A DNA stretch of 64,000 nt. Source: Endozoicomonas ascidiicola. GTDB taxonomy: Bacteria > Pseudomonadota > Gammaproteobacteria > Pseudomonadales > Endozoicomonadaceae. Location: assembly GCF_001646945.1 (NCBI RefSeq), contig NZ_LUTV01000003.1, forward strand, positions 517,675 through 581,674, given 5' to 3'. The position numbers and the translations under genes are program-made. Below are positions 15,781 through 24,197 of the stretch, in pieces. Under the pieces are notes generated by a model that worked only from the letters and a program-made list of their open reading frames with translations, did no database searches and was not told the DNA's origin. Each line of letters opens with the position of its first letter. Position 1 is the stretch's first letter.

Positions 15781-17411
15781 TGAGCGAGTGGGTTGAAACC
15801 CATGTTGCTTGTCCTATGTGCGGTTCTTCGGATGCCGCTTCGATCAACGACAGGGGATGGTTGAAGTGTTTCTCCTGTGGTAAGAGCCAACCGGCGGAGG
15901 GCTATGAGCAGCCTGAAGGGAGTCAGCAGAAGATGACAGACAGTAAAGCAAAAGGGCTGGTTCCTTTCGGTGAATACTCAGGACTGACCAAGCGGAAACT
16001 CTCAGAAGAAACCTGCCGTAAGTTCGGGTACTTCGTTGGGCGTTTCAAGAACCAGATGGTTCAGGTGGCTCCCTATCGGAATCACGATGGACAGGTATGC
16101 GCTCAGAAGATCCGTTCTGCCAATAAGAAGTTCTGCACTGCCGGTGAGTTCAAGCAGCTTCAGTTATTCGGGCAGCACTTGTGGAAAGACTCAGGGAAGA
16201 TGCTGGTGATTACTGAAGGTGAGATTGATGCCATGTCAGTGTCACAGATTCAGGGTAACAAGTGGCCTGTGGTGTCTATCCCCAGTGGAGCTCCAGGTGC
16301 GAGCCAGTCTATCAAACAGAACCTTGAGTGGGTCTTAGGGTTTGAAGAAGTGATCCTGATGTTTGACATGGACGATCCTGGTATTGAAGCGGCACAGAAA
16401 GTTGCTGAGTTATTCCCTCCTGGTAAATGCAAGATCGCTTCCCTGCCTCTGAAAGATGCGAATGAAATGCTGGCAGCAGGGCGGGGTAAGGAAGTGATCT
16501 CGGCGATATGGGATGCCAAGTCGTACCGACCTGATGGAATCGTTGAGATTGATGAGATTCTTGATGAGATCGAAAAGCCAATTGAGTGGGGGCTGAAGTG
16601 GTTCCTGCCGACTCTCCATAACCTGACTTACGGTAGACGCTACGGTGAACTCTATGCCTTCGGTGCAGGGACGGGCTGTGGTAAGACGGACATTATCACT
16701 CAGCAAATTGCCTATGACGTAAAGACATTAGGTGAGCAGGTGGGGGTGATCTTCCTTGAGTCCAAACCTGTTGAAGTCGGGAAGCGTATCGCCGGTAAAG
16801 TGGATGGTAAACGCTACCACGTGCCAGACGCACAATGGGATAAGACGCAGCTTAAAGCTACCTTGCAAAGCCTGAAGGGTAAGGTGGTGTTCTACGACAA
16901 CTGGGGTGATACCGAGTGGGACGTAGTGAAAAAGAAGATCCGCTTTATGGCGGTATCCAGAGGGATCAAGTTGATCTACCTCGATCACTTAACCGCAATG
17001 GCAGATACCTCCAACGAAAAAGAATCCATTGAACAGATGATGAAGGAAATGGCGGGGCTGGCTAATGAGCTAGGCATCATCATTCATTTTGTCAGTCACT
17101 TATCCACGCCCGAAGGCAAGAGCCATGAGGAAGGTGGGCGGGTAATGATTAAGCACTTCAAGGGTTCAAGAAGTATTGGCTTCTGGTCTTACTATATGTT
17201 CGGCATTGAGCGTAACACTCAGGCGGAAGATACCAGTGACCGACACACCACGACCTTCAGGGTTCTCAAGGATCGTTATACCGGACAGGCGACGGGTAAC
17301 ACGATCAGTCTCCATTATGACGAAGCGACAGGTTTGATCTCTGAAGATCAGCCGGAGGACTTTGGGTTTGCTAACGGTGGGACTGAAGAAGAAACCAATA
17401 CGGATTTTTAG
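15780..17411 (+). CDS. DNA primase-helicase (T7 gp4-like)
   Basis: 543 residues (T7: 566). The N-terminal zinc ribbon has C11, C14, C30 and C33 (CPMCG, CFSCG). The TOPRIM domain shows VITEGEIDAMS and LMFDMDDPG. A linker is followed by a RecA-like helicase with Walker A GAGTGCGKT (295-303), Walker B LIYLDHL and IHFVSHL. It makes primers on the lagging strand and unwinds DNA 5' to 3' as a ring. The full zinc motif indicates that the primase form is encoded. Confidence 0.96.
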   Translation: MSEWVETHVACPMCGSSDAASINDRGWLKCFSCGKSQPAEGYEQPEGSQQKMTDSKAKGLVPFGEYSGLTKRKLSEETCRKFGYFVGRFKNQMVQVAPYRNHDGQVCAQKIRSANKKFCTAGEFKQLQLFGQHLWKDSGKMLVITEGEIDAMSVSQIQGNKWPVVSIPSGAPGASQSIKQNLEWVLGFEEVILMFDMDDPGIEAAQKVAELFPPGKCKIASLPLKDANEMLAAGRGKEVISAIWDAKSYRPDGIVEIDEILDEIEKPIEWGLKWFLPTLHNLTYGRRYGELYAFGAGTGCGKTDIITQQIAYDVKTLGEQVGVIFLESKPVEVGKRIAGKVDGKRYHVPDAQWDKTQLKATLQSLKGKVVFYDNWGDTEWDVVKKKIRFMAVSRGIKLIYLDHLTAMADTSNEKESIEQMMKEMAGLANELGIIIHFVSHLSTPEGKSHEEGGRVMIKHFKGSRSIGFWSYYMFGIERNTQAEDTSDRHTTTFRVLKDRYTGQATGNTISLHYDEATGLISEDQPEDFGFANGGTEEETNTDF

Positions 17412-17471
17412 CACGTCTTTAACTATCCACTTCGGCATAGCTAACCGTTAGGGAAAACACCAACAACAATA

Positions 17472-18071
17472 ATGAAAGTACTCGTAGCCTGTGAGTACAG
17501 CGGGAGAGTACGTGATGCCTTTACCAAAAGAGGCCATGACGCTCTTAGCTGTGACTTACTGGACACGGACTCACCTGGGAAACATTACACAGGTGACGTA
17601 TTTGATCTACTGAACGAACCCTGGGATCTGATTATTGCCCACCCTCCCTGCACTGCTTTAACCGTTGCCGGTAATCGTACCTACGGAGAGGGTAAGGCGA
17701 AGTACCCGCAACGGCTGGAAGCTTGTGAATGGACAGAGCAATTCTGGAATAAGTGCAAAGAAGTATCACCGAGAGTCTGCTTTGAGAATCCGGTGGGTGT
17801 ACTTCCAAGACTAACCTCCATGCCTAAACCTTCCTACGTTCAGCCTTATCAGTTTGGTCATCCTGAACAGAAAAAGACCGGACTGTTTCTCCATAACCTA
17901 CCTCCCCTTGAACCCACGGATAACGTCTATGAATACATGATGACATTGCCCAAGAGAGAGAGAGAGAGGATCCACTACCTGCCACCTTCACCGGATCGCT
18001 GGAAGATCCGCAGTATCACCTTTCAGGGCATCGCTGACGCTATGGCGGATCAGTGGGGTTCCCTCGGCTGA
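17472..18071 (+). CDS. Putative DNA cytosine-C5 methyltransferase
   Basis: 199 residues, short for the family. N terminus MKVLVACEYSGRVRDAF is a variant SAM-binding motif I. AHPPC (Cys60) is the catalytic PC motif IV, and VCFENPVG resembles the ENV motif VI. A separate target-recognition domain is small or missing. It may modify phage DNA against restriction. The leader carries CGTTAGGGAAAACA just before the start, a sequence repeated before the DNA polymerase gene, so the two share a translational leader. Not a T7 core gene. Confidence 0.7.
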   Translation: MKVLVACEYSGRVRDAFTKRGHDALSCDLLDTDSPGKHYTGDVFDLLNEPWDLIIAHPPCTALTVAGNRTYGEGKAKYPQRLEACEWTEQFWNKCKEVSPRVCFENPVGVLPRLTSMPKPSYVQPYQFGHPEQKKTGLFLHNLPPLEPTDNVYEYMMTLPKRERERIHYLPPSPDRWKIRSITFQGIADAMADQWGSLG

Positions 18072-18110
18072 AGTAAACCACTGCATCGTTATTCGTTAGG
18101 GAAAACAAAA

Positions 18111-19931
18111 ATGCAATACCTTGTCTTTGATATAGAAACCAACGGTCTGTTGGATCAGTTGGATACCGTTCACAGTCTGGTGATGAAGAACCATGAAGGT
18201 GATGTGTTCAGTTGTCACCGTGAAGCGTACCGCACCATTGATGATGGTGTGCAAATACTGGACGGTTCAAAGGAAAAACAGATTGTTCTGATTGGGCATA
18301 ACATTATCAACTTTGATGTACCGGCTATTCAGAAAGTCTACCCGCAGTTCTCCATTAACCCTGACTATATCATTGACACATTAGTTGTCTCCCGACTGAT
18401 GTACCCAAACCTTGCGGATCGGGATTCCGGTTTAATCAAGGCTGGAAAACTCCCACCCAAACTTCGGGGATCTCATGGGTTGGAGGCGTGGGGTTATCGC
18501 CTCAATCTCCATAAGGGTGACTACAAGAAAGAGATGGAAGCTCAGGGGATTGATCCGTGGGCGCAGTGGAACCCTCAGATGCAGTCTTACTGTGAGAATG
18601 ATGTGGAGGTGAATGACCTTCTCTGGAAGAAGTTTCAAAGCCTGAAGATTCCACCAAGAGCCTTGGAGTTGGAAACCTGGTTCGCCTATATCATTACCCG
18701 ACAGGAACGCTTCGGATATGCCTTCCATCGAAAGAAGGCGGTGGCCTTGTATCAGACGCTCTACCTTCGTCGGGAAGAAATCGACAAGGAACTGGTGAAG
18801 GTGTTCAAGCCTCGCTATGTGAATGGCGGGTTGTTCACGCCCAAGAAGGACAGCAGTCGTTACGGTTATACAGAGGGAGTTTCCTTCTGCAAGGTGAAGC
18901 TGCAAGAGTTCAATCCAAGCAGTCGCCAACAGATCGGGGACAGGTTGATTAAGGAGTTCGGCTGGAAACCCAAGGTGATGACCAATGGTGGTCAGCCACA
19001 GATTGATGAAACCATTCTCAGCAGACTCCCTTACCCGAACTGTAAGTTACTGGCGGAACGGTTTCTGGTGGAGAAGCGTATCGGACAACTGGCGGAAGGT
19101 CAGAATGCGTGGCTGAAGCTGGAAAAGAATGGTCGTATTCATGGGCGGGTGAATACCCTGGGGGCTGTGACCGGACGGTGTACGCACAGTAAGCCGAATG
19201 TGGCTCAGGTGCCTGGTGTTTATTCACCTTATGGAAAAGAAAGCCGTGAGTTATTCCATGTACCGGACGGATTCAAACAAGTCGGGGCTGATGCTTCGGG
19301 TCTGGAACTCCGTTGTCTTGCACATTATATGGCGAGGTATGACGGAGGGGCTTACGCCAGGATCATTCTTGAGGGTGATATTCATACCGTCAACATGGAA
19401 GCGGCGGGACTCGCTGAAAGGAATCAGGCCAAGACGTTTATCTATGCATTTCTCTACGGGGCGGGTGATGAAAAGATTGGTTCCATTGTTGGGAAAGGTG
19501 CAGCCACCGGTAAGAAACTGAAAGCCTCCTTTCTGAATAAGACTCCTGCCCTTAAACGACTTCGTGAAGACGTATTGGCTGCGGTGAAACAGAAGAAATC
19601 CCTAAGAGGTATCGACGGGAGAACCCTCCATGTTCGTTCTGAACACTCTGCTTTGAATGTCTTGCTGCAATCTGCCGGTGCGCTGCTGGTGAAACAGGCG
19701 ACCGTTAATCTCTATCAGGAACTGACTCGACGTGGGTTTGAGTGGGGTACTGACTGGGGAATGATGGTTCATTGTCACGATGAATGGGGTCTGCAAGTTC
19801 GGGAAGGTCTGGAACAGGAAGTTGCTGAAGTATCTGTATGGGCTTTTCAGGAAGCAGGTAGACAGTTCGAGTGGCGTTGTCCGTTGGATGGTGAGGCAAA
19901 GATTGGAATGAATTGGAGTGAAACACATTAA
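18111..19931 (+). CDS. Family A DNA polymerase (T7 gp5-like)
   Basis: 606 residues (T7: 704). The 3'-5' exonuclease shows D7/E9 (FDIETNG) and GHNIINFD. Polymerase motifs are A (DASGLELRCLAHYMAR), B (NQAKTFIYAFLYGAGDEKIG) and C (VHCHDEWG). The thumb insertion that binds thioredoxin in T7 is about 40 residues shorter here: only some 30 residues separate VFKPRY from EFNPSSR. Processivity may therefore depend on another factor. The leader repeats CGTTAGGGAAAACA. Confidence 0.96.
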   Translation: MQYLVFDIETNGLLDQLDTVHSLVMKNHEGDVFSCHREAYRTIDDGVQILDGSKEKQIVLIGHNIINFDVPAIQKVYPQFSINPDYIIDTLVVSRLMYPNLADRDSGLIKAGKLPPKLRGSHGLEAWGYRLNLHKGDYKKEMEAQGIDPWAQWNPQMQSYCENDVEVNDLLWKKFQSLKIPPRALELETWFAYIITRQERFGYAFHRKKAVALYQTLYLRREEIDKELVKVFKPRYVNGGLFTPKKDSSRYGYTEGVSFCKVKLQEFNPSSRQQIGDRLIKEFGWKPKVMTNGGQPQIDETILSRLPYPNCKLLAERFLVEKRIGQLAEGQNAWLKLEKNGRIHGRVNTLGAVTGRCTHSKPNVAQVPGVYSPYGKESRELFHVPDGFKQVGADASGLELRCLAHYMARYDGGAYARIILEGDIHTVNMEAAGLAERNQAKTFIYAFLYGAGDEKIGSIVGKGAATGKKLKASFLNKTPALKRLREDVLAAVKQKKSLRGIDGRTLHVRSEHSALNVLLQSAGALLVKQATVNLYQELTRRGFEWGTDWGMMVHCHDEWGLQVREGLEQEVAEVSVWAFQEAGRQFEWRCPLDGEAKIGMNWSETH

Positions 19932-19945
19932 AGGACTCATAAGGA

Positions 19946-20350
19946 ATGCCAAGAAAAGCTCTGAGGTTTGAAACCACAGAGGAAGGGTGTTTTGTTTGTA
20001 CCTCCCATAAAACTAATCCAGATGGTTACTTCAGAAAGAACTTCAACGGTGTTTCAAAAATGTTTCATAGAGTTATGTGGAAACATCATCACGGCGAAAT
20101 ACCAGAAGGGATGGAAATAGATCATCTTTGTAAAAACAGGGCTTGTTGTAATGTTAAGCATTTAAGAGTTCTTGAAAGATCCTATCACAAAGTAATTACC
20201 AATCAGACTCGTTACCTTGAGAGATTTCAGAAGGCTAAACAATATTGGCAGGATAATAAACCGACTGGTGTTGAATTAGGTCGCTTATTTGGAGTCACTC
20301 ATAGTTGTGGTTCTTATTGGATCAGGCAATGGAAATCTGAATTGAATTAA
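19946..20350 (+). CDS. HNH homing endonuclease
   Basis: 134 residues. The HNH core reads FHRVMWKHHHGEIPEGM, IDHLCKNRACCNVKHLRVL. The C-terminal half (about 85-134) looks like a DNA-binding helix bundle (TGVELGRLFGVTHSCGSYW). It is free-standing directly after the DNA polymerase gene, the same kind of slot as T7 gp5.3, and its A/T content is higher than that of its neighbours. Probably a selfish intergenic nuclease. Confidence 0.9.
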   Translation: MPRKALRFETTEEGCFVCTSHKTNPDGYFRKNFNGVSKMFHRVMWKHHHGEIPEGMEIDHLCKNRACCNVKHLRVLERSYHKVITNQTRYLERFQKAKQYWQDNKPTGVELGRLFGVTHSCGSYWIRQWKSELN

Positions 20351-20368
20351 TTACAACACACTATTGGA
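20349..20368 (+). promoter_or_regulatory. Phage RNA polymerase promoter P5
   Basis: AATTACAACACACTATTGGA, predicted +1 at G20366. It overlaps the stop codon of the HNH gene and drives the exonuclease block. Confidence 0.88.
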
Positions 20369-20388
20369 TAATCAAAAGGACAATACCA

Positions 20389-20556
20389 ATGGGAAATCAC
20401 CAGAAGAAAAGAATCGCTGCACAGTTTCATAATGCTCAATATGAAAAGCGTAAGCGATGGAAACAGTCTGGATTAAAGCGTTTACTGGATTGGCTGCAAT
20501 TACGGGTGATGCACAACTTCACCGATTCCACGCTGTATATTCGCAATGCTGTCTAA
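20389..20556 (+). CDS. Small basic phage protein (55 aa), unknown function
   Basis: Arg/Lys-rich (KRIAAQFHNAQYEKRKRWK). First gene after P5, with AAAAGGA eight bases before the ATG. The stop overlaps the next gene by 11 bases. Basic charge suggests nucleic-acid contact; no family recognised. Confidence 0.6.
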   Translation: MGNHQKKRIAAQFHNAQYEKRKRWKQSGLKRLLDWLQLRVMHNFTDSTLYIRNAV

Positions 20557-20752
20557 ACAGACGGTGATTGTCCTGCAACGCTGTTATTTAAAACCGTTCA
20601 CATTGCAATCGCAATATGCCAGAGACAATAGTCGGGAAGTTGCCGAGTTATCCAGCCGTGGATTAATTACCACACAGGTTTCCACTGAGGAATATGGAAA
20701 GGTGTGGCGGGTTAATGCGGCTGGTAAAGCGTTATTGGAATTGAGTGTTTAA
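20546..20752 (+). CDS. Small winged-helix-like phage protein (68 aa)
   Basis: The pattern of helices followed by EYGKVWRVNAAGKALLEL resembles the wing and last helix of a MarR-like winged helix. It starts inside the previous gene and ends five bases before the exonuclease. Function unknown. Confidence 0.55.
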   Translation: MLSKQTVIVLQRCYLKPFTLQSQYARDNSREVAELSSRGLITTQVSTEEYGKVWRVNAAGKALLELSV

Positions 20753-20757
20753 TTAAA

Positions 20758-21582
20758 ATGAAAACTACAGCACTGATCGACGGTGATATTTTCGCCTATG
20801 AAATAGCAGCCTCCGCAGAAGAACCGATCCATTGGGGTGATGGACTCTGGACACTTCACTCTTTTGAAGAACCTGCCATTGCCAAACTGGATGCACGTAT
20901 GGCGGAACTTCAATCACTCACTAACGCTGATGAGTTAATCGTTACCCTCACCGGTACGGATAACTGGCGGTATGACGTATTGCCTACCTATAAGTCTAAT
21001 CGTGTGGGGCAACGTAAACCGATGCTCCTGCGTACTCTGAAAGAACACCTTGCGAAACACTACAAGACCTTCGTGAAGAAGAATCTTGAAGCTGACGATG
21101 TGTTGGGGATTCTGTCTACCTGGGATGGACTCAAAGGTGAGAAGGTGATTGTCACCAAAGACAAGGATCTCAAGACCATTCCTGGGAAGATCTTCCTGAG
21201 TCATAAGCCGGAACTGGGCGTGATGGAAGTTAGCGAAGCAGAAGCGGATCTCTTTCATTTAACTCAGGCATTGGCGGGAGATATTACCGATGGTTACGCC
21301 GGTTGTCCTGGGATTGGGATGGATACTGCCAGTGATCTGTTGGGTTCTCTGACGGGGTTTGAGTGTTATGAACATACTTTTAAGTCCGGCAAGCGGAAAG
21401 GTGAGACAGAGACAAGGTGGCGCAAGATTCCAATGGAGAGTCATTGGGAAGTGATTGTGTCTTGCTATAAGAAGCAGGGACTTGGTGAAGAAGAAGCCAA
21501 GGCTCAGGCGAATGTGGCTCGGATACTTCGGGCAGATGAGTATGACTTTAAGACAGGGGAAGTGAAGTTATGGATGAACTGA
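20758..21582 (+). CDS. 5'-3' exonuclease (T7 gp6-like, FEN family)
   Basis: 274 residues (T7: 300). FEN-type acidic clusters are visible: ALIDGDIFAYEIA at the N terminus, EADDVLGIL, VTKDKDLKTIPG, and GDITDGYAGCPGIGMDTAS with the helix-hairpin-helix-type turn. It removes RNA primers and degrades host DNA for nucleotide salvage. Confidence 0.93.
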   Translation: MKTTALIDGDIFAYEIAASAEEPIHWGDGLWTLHSFEEPAIAKLDARMAELQSLTNADELIVTLTGTDNWRYDVLPTYKSNRVGQRKPMLLRTLKEHLAKHYKTFVKKNLEADDVLGILSTWDGLKGEKVIVTKDKDLKTIPGKIFLSHKPELGVMEVSEAEADLFHLTQALAGDITDGYAGCPGIGMDTASDLLGSLTGFECYEHTFKSGKRKGETETRWRKIPMESHWEVIVSCYKKQGLGEEEAKAQANVARILRADEYDFKTGEVKLWMN

Positions 21583-21734
21583 TCGAAGTTGAATGCTTTA
21601 TCTGTGACAAACAGCGAGAGTGTCAGGAAGCCATTATAGCGGTATCGAGTGATTCTATGGTGATTCGTATTAAACGTCCTGTCTGTTCGGCTTGTATTGA
21701 AAAACACTCAGAGTCGTCTGATGAGCCAACGTGA
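21570..21734 (+). CDS. Small zinc-ribbon-like protein (54 aa)
   Basis: Two Cys pairs, CFIC (residues 9-12) and CSAC (residues 39-42), could bind one zinc. The ATG lies inside the end of the exonuclease gene in another frame, with AGGGGAA upstream. The stop overlaps the next gene. Function unknown. Confidence 0.6.
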   Translation: MDELIEVECFICDKQRECQEAIIAVSSDSMVIRIKRPVCSACIEKHSESSDEPT

Positions 21735-21903
21735 AAGATTCCTTAAAGAGAAACTTCAGTCTGCTTTGTTTTCTTTAGAACAGGCGAGTGTTTCTCTGAA
21801 GGATGCCGGTTATTCAAAACTGGCGGAGGATCTGGAAGTTACTTCCCATAAAATCAAAACACAGCTTAATCATTTACACCATATCGAAACAGGGAAAGAG
21901 TGA
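21721..21903 (+). CDS. Small coiled-coil phage protein (60 aa)
   Basis: Starts MSQRERFLKEKLQSALFSLE; an in-frame TTG at 21697 is an alternative start. Entirely helical with a basic N terminus. It overlaps the genes on both sides by a few bases, as expected for a tightly packed phage operon. Function unknown. Confidence 0.55.
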   Translation: MSQRERFLKEKLQSALFSLEQASVSLKDAGYSKLAEDLEVTSHKIKTQLNHLHHIETGKE

Positions 21904-22106
21904 TGAGTAAGAAATCAGCAAAAGAAATTCTGACTGAGACTGTTAATAATCTGGAAGGAATTCAGGAACAATTAAAAGTCATTAAGGAAATGTCAGTGGG
22001 GGAAGTGATGAAGCAAGAGGGAGATGAAACGGCTTACGCTCTTGTTGAAATCAAAATGGCGAAGAAGTTTCTTGATACCATTATCTCTGATTGGAACGGT
22101 GACTAA
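21903..22106 (+). CDS. Small helical phage protein (67 aa)
   Basis: Starts MSKKSAKEILTETVNNLEG and is helical throughout, ending TIISDWNGD. Its first base overlaps the previous stop, and its stop overlaps the next ATG by one base. No family recognised. Confidence 0.6.
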   Translation: MSKKSAKEILTETVNNLEGIQEQLKVIKEMSVGEVMKQEGDETAYALVEIKMAKKFLDTIISDWNGD

Positions 22107-22417
22107 TGGATAACGTCACTCACCCTAATCATTACGCCGGACAAGCAGACCCACTATTAATCAAAGTCCGTGGAATATTCGTTACCGACTGCGACTCAGT
22201 GAATATCGAATGTATTCAGGCCATGGTGAATCAAATGGATTCAGTTGATGAAATTCGTGGGTATCTCCGTGGAAATGCTTTTAAATATCAGTGGCGGTAT
22301 CGCAATAAGAATGGGCTGGAAGATCTGAAGAAAGCCAAGGTGTATTTGAATTGGCAGATTGATTTGGAAAAGGCTGTGAGTGATTACTGTCAGCTATCTT
22401 CGGTTATTGGAACTTAA
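22106..22417 (+). CDS. DUF3310-family protein (related to T7 gp1.7 C-terminal part)
   Basis: 103 residues. The family signature is clear: HPNHYAG, then IECIQAM and GNAFKYQWRYRNKNGLEDLKKAKVYL. DUF3310 domains occur in many phages, alone or fused in T7 gp1.7, a nucleotide kinase linked to dTMP phosphorylation. This short form has only the DUF3310 part, so kinase activity should not be assumed. Confidence 0.85.
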   Translation: MDNVTHPNHYAGQADPLLIKVRGIFVTDCDSVNIECIQAMVNQMDSVDEIRGYLRGNAFKYQWRYRNKNGLEDLKKAKVYLNWQIDLEKAVSDYCQLSSVIGT

Positions 22418-22489
22418 TCTCCATATTTATTGGAACTATATCTCTGTTTATGGGTCTACCATTTATGAGGTGAAAAGGAGTTTCCAATA

Positions 22490-22738
22490 ATGATTGGCCT
22501 GTTTTTAGTGATATGTCTCTTGGTGAGTCCTGTATCTTTGTATAAGGTTGCAAGGGGCTTTAAGAAAGAAAGTTTCACTAATCAGCTATTGAGCCTTTGG
22601 TTCTTATCCTATCCTGTGGTTTTTTTAGCCACACTACTTAACAGACCAGTATCCACTCCTGTAGAGATTTATATCTCGATAGGTTTACCTTGCTGGCTGT
22701 TATGTAGTTTGGTTTTATCCTCGGCAAAGGGTGTCTAA
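22490..22738 (+). CDS. Small membrane protein (82 aa), unknown function
   Basis: Two to three hydrophobic segments (GLFLVICLLVSPVSLY, FLSYPVVFLATLL, IGLPCWLLCSLVLSS). The SD GGTGAAAAGGAG precedes the ATG. It ends against the convergent transposase gene. It could be a superinfection-exclusion or lysis accessory protein; there is no direct support. Confidence 0.55.
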   Translation: MIGLFLVICLLVSPVSLYKVARGFKKESFTNQLLSLWFLSYPVVFLATLLNRPVSTPVEIYISIGLPCWLLCSLVLSSAKGV

Positions 22739-23139
22739 TAATCTACGCTAGCGTCAAAGGGATCATGCCTGTCTACGTATGCTTGAGTATTATCCAAATG
22801 GGCTTGATCTTTAATAGGAGTACATGCCTTACCTCCCCATAACTGTTTTGAGTGAAGGTTTTTCAACTCAGGAAATTCTTTTCTCAACAACCTTGAGGTG
22901 GTTCCGAATATCTTTTGACCTATGTCAGATGGAGAGTGGTCTGACTGTATGAGTAAGTGTATATGATTAACAGCAGCGGTCACTGCTAGTACAGTAGCAC
23001 CAATTTCTTTTGATTTTTCCGTCAGAATTTCCTCTGCTCTTTCCCGTATATCCTTCTCAAATACTGATTTTCGATATTTAGTTGCAGCAGTGAAGTGATA
23101 ACAGTTGTTGAATGGGGCGTAATCAAATCTCGTAAACAT
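22735..23139 (-). CDS. Y1 (IS200/REP-associated) transposase
   Basis: 134 residues. The HUH motif reads AAVNHIHLLIQ and the catalytic Tyr is in NTQAYVDRHD, the Y1_Tnp layout. It is the second minus-strand gene in the phage and overlaps the preceding gene by four bases at its 3' end. I could not identify the hairpin ends of an IS200 element. It may be domesticated or a solo RAYT-type gene. Confidence 0.85.
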   Translation of the reverse strand: MFTRFDYAPFNNCYHFTAATKYRKSVFEKDIRERAEEILTEKSKEIGATVLAVTAAVNHIHLLIQSDHSPSDIGQKIFGTTSRLLRKEFPELKNLHSKQLWGGKACTPIKDQAHLDNTQAYVDRHDPFDASVDY

Positions 23140-23269
23140 TATTTCCTCATAATATTCAGGCTTATGTTTGTTATAGCGTCAGTTCCAGTATAGAGATTGA
23201 AGACTGATTCCAGGATTATCCTGAATAACAGGGGTGTATACAAGATTGAGGCATACCCACTGGTTTTTC

Positions 23270-23289
23270 AATTACGACACATTATTGGA
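23270..23289 (+). promoter_or_regulatory. Phage RNA polymerase promoter P6
   Basis: AATTACGACACATTATTGGA, predicted +1 at G23287. It heads the virion assembly block and lies upstream of the minus-strand transposase, so late transcription avoids reading through it. Confidence 0.88.
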
Positions 23290-23343
23290 AACTGAAAGAG
23301 AACTTTAAGTCTATCTACCGGTTATTTATGAAAGGACATACCG

Positions 23344-23544
23344 ATGCCTGAACACCTCCCGCCCATTCCCAAAGCGTTACTGACTGCTTTACGTACACGG
23401 TTCCCTTTGCGAAATCCACAGGTGACTGTCTCTGAACGGGAGTTGTGGATGGAAGTGGGCAAGCAGGATCTACTTGAGTTCCTTGAGTTTCACCTCCAAA
23501 AGCAACAGGACAATGTAATGAAGGATAGCCATGTGCTTCGCTAG
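23344..23544 (+). CDS. Conserved small phage protein (66 aa), unknown function
   Basis: Starts MPEHLPPIPKALLTALRTRFP and contains ELWMEVGKQDLLEFLEFHL. Short proteins with this PPIPK..LL..L...FP beginning precede head genes in other marine T7-like phages, as far as I recall. First gene after P6. It overlaps the next gene by 14 bases. Confidence 0.65.
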   Translation: MPEHLPPIPKALLTALRTRFPLRNPQVTVSERELWMEVGKQDLLEFLEFHLQKQQDNVMKDSHVLR

Positions 23545-23749
23545 TTCCCCCAAGATGCCAGAGACAAAGCCTCCGGCTCCGCCTCCGCCGCCTCCTGAAG
23601 AATCCGCAGCGAATGAACAGGGTGCAGCTTTGAATGAGGCCACCAAGCCTCGGAAGAAGTCAGCCAAGAGTAAATTACGGATTGATCTGAAAGATTCTGT
23701 TACTTCCAACCGTAGTAAGTTTTCCATTTATTCCAACAAGGCTCGCTGA
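23531..23749 (+). CDS. Pro-rich virion-associated protein with LRIDL tail motif
   Basis: 72 residues: a run of prolines (PPAPPPPPPEES) followed by a basic stretch (KPRKKSAKSKLRIDL) and SNRSKFSIYSNKAR. The LRIDL element after a basic stretch is shared with the gp7.3-like protein at 24198, suggesting both belong to the same small tail-protein type. The ATG follows AAGGATAGCC. Confidence 0.6.
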   Translation: MCFASSPKMPETKPPAPPPPPPEESAANEQGAALNEATKPRKKSAKSKLRIDLKDSVTSNRSKFSIYSNKAR

Positions 23750-24195
23750 TGAGTCGGTTTATCCGGTTCGATGAATCGGAGTTGACCTATGTGACAGGCG
23801 AGCAGATGGAGCCTTATATCCTTAAGGGGATGGAGGAATATGAGCGACGACTGAAGTCTGAATACGGGGATGCCCTGTTGAGTCCTGAAGAAGCCACGGA
23901 GGTTACCCTTCGGGATCATCATATTGTGTTGATTAATGGTCAGTACCTGTTGGGTTATTCCATTGGCAGTGAGTTCTTCTCGAAAGCCCATGTGATTCAG
24001 GAGGAGTTTCTGATTCGGGTAGCACCAGGGGATGCCTCGCTGTGTGATGTACTGTGGATCTTCTCGTTACTGAAGCATCTTCACAAGGTTGACCACTGTT
24101 ATGTAGGGACACGGGCAGCGCACAATCAAGCAGCTATCAGGCGGCTTTACAGTCGTTATGGTGGTAAAGAATTACTGACCATTATGAGGTTTTAA
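23749..24195 (+). CDS. GNAT-fold phage protein
   Basis: 148 residues. Alternating strands and helices with VLINGQYLLGYSIGS and a late HNQAAIRRLYSRYGGKEL segment resemble the GNAT acetyl-CoA fold. A clear acetyl-CoA P-loop (Q/RxxGxG/A) is not seen, so it may be structural. It overlaps the previous stop codon by one base. A second GNAT-like protein lies at 32013 in the core-protein block. Confidence 0.55.
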   Translation: MSRFIRFDESELTYVTGEQMEPYILKGMEEYERRLKSEYGDALLSPEEATEVTLRDHHIVLINGQYLLGYSIGSEFFSKAHVIQEEFLIRVAPGDASLCDVLWIFSLLKHLHKVDHCYVGTRAAHNQAAIRRLYSRYGGKELLTIMRF

Positions 24196-24197
24196 TC

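Noticed and set aside
22106-22417. Calling this a complete T7 gp1.7 nucleotide kinase
   Set aside because: Only the DUF3310 part is present, so kinase activity is not supported.
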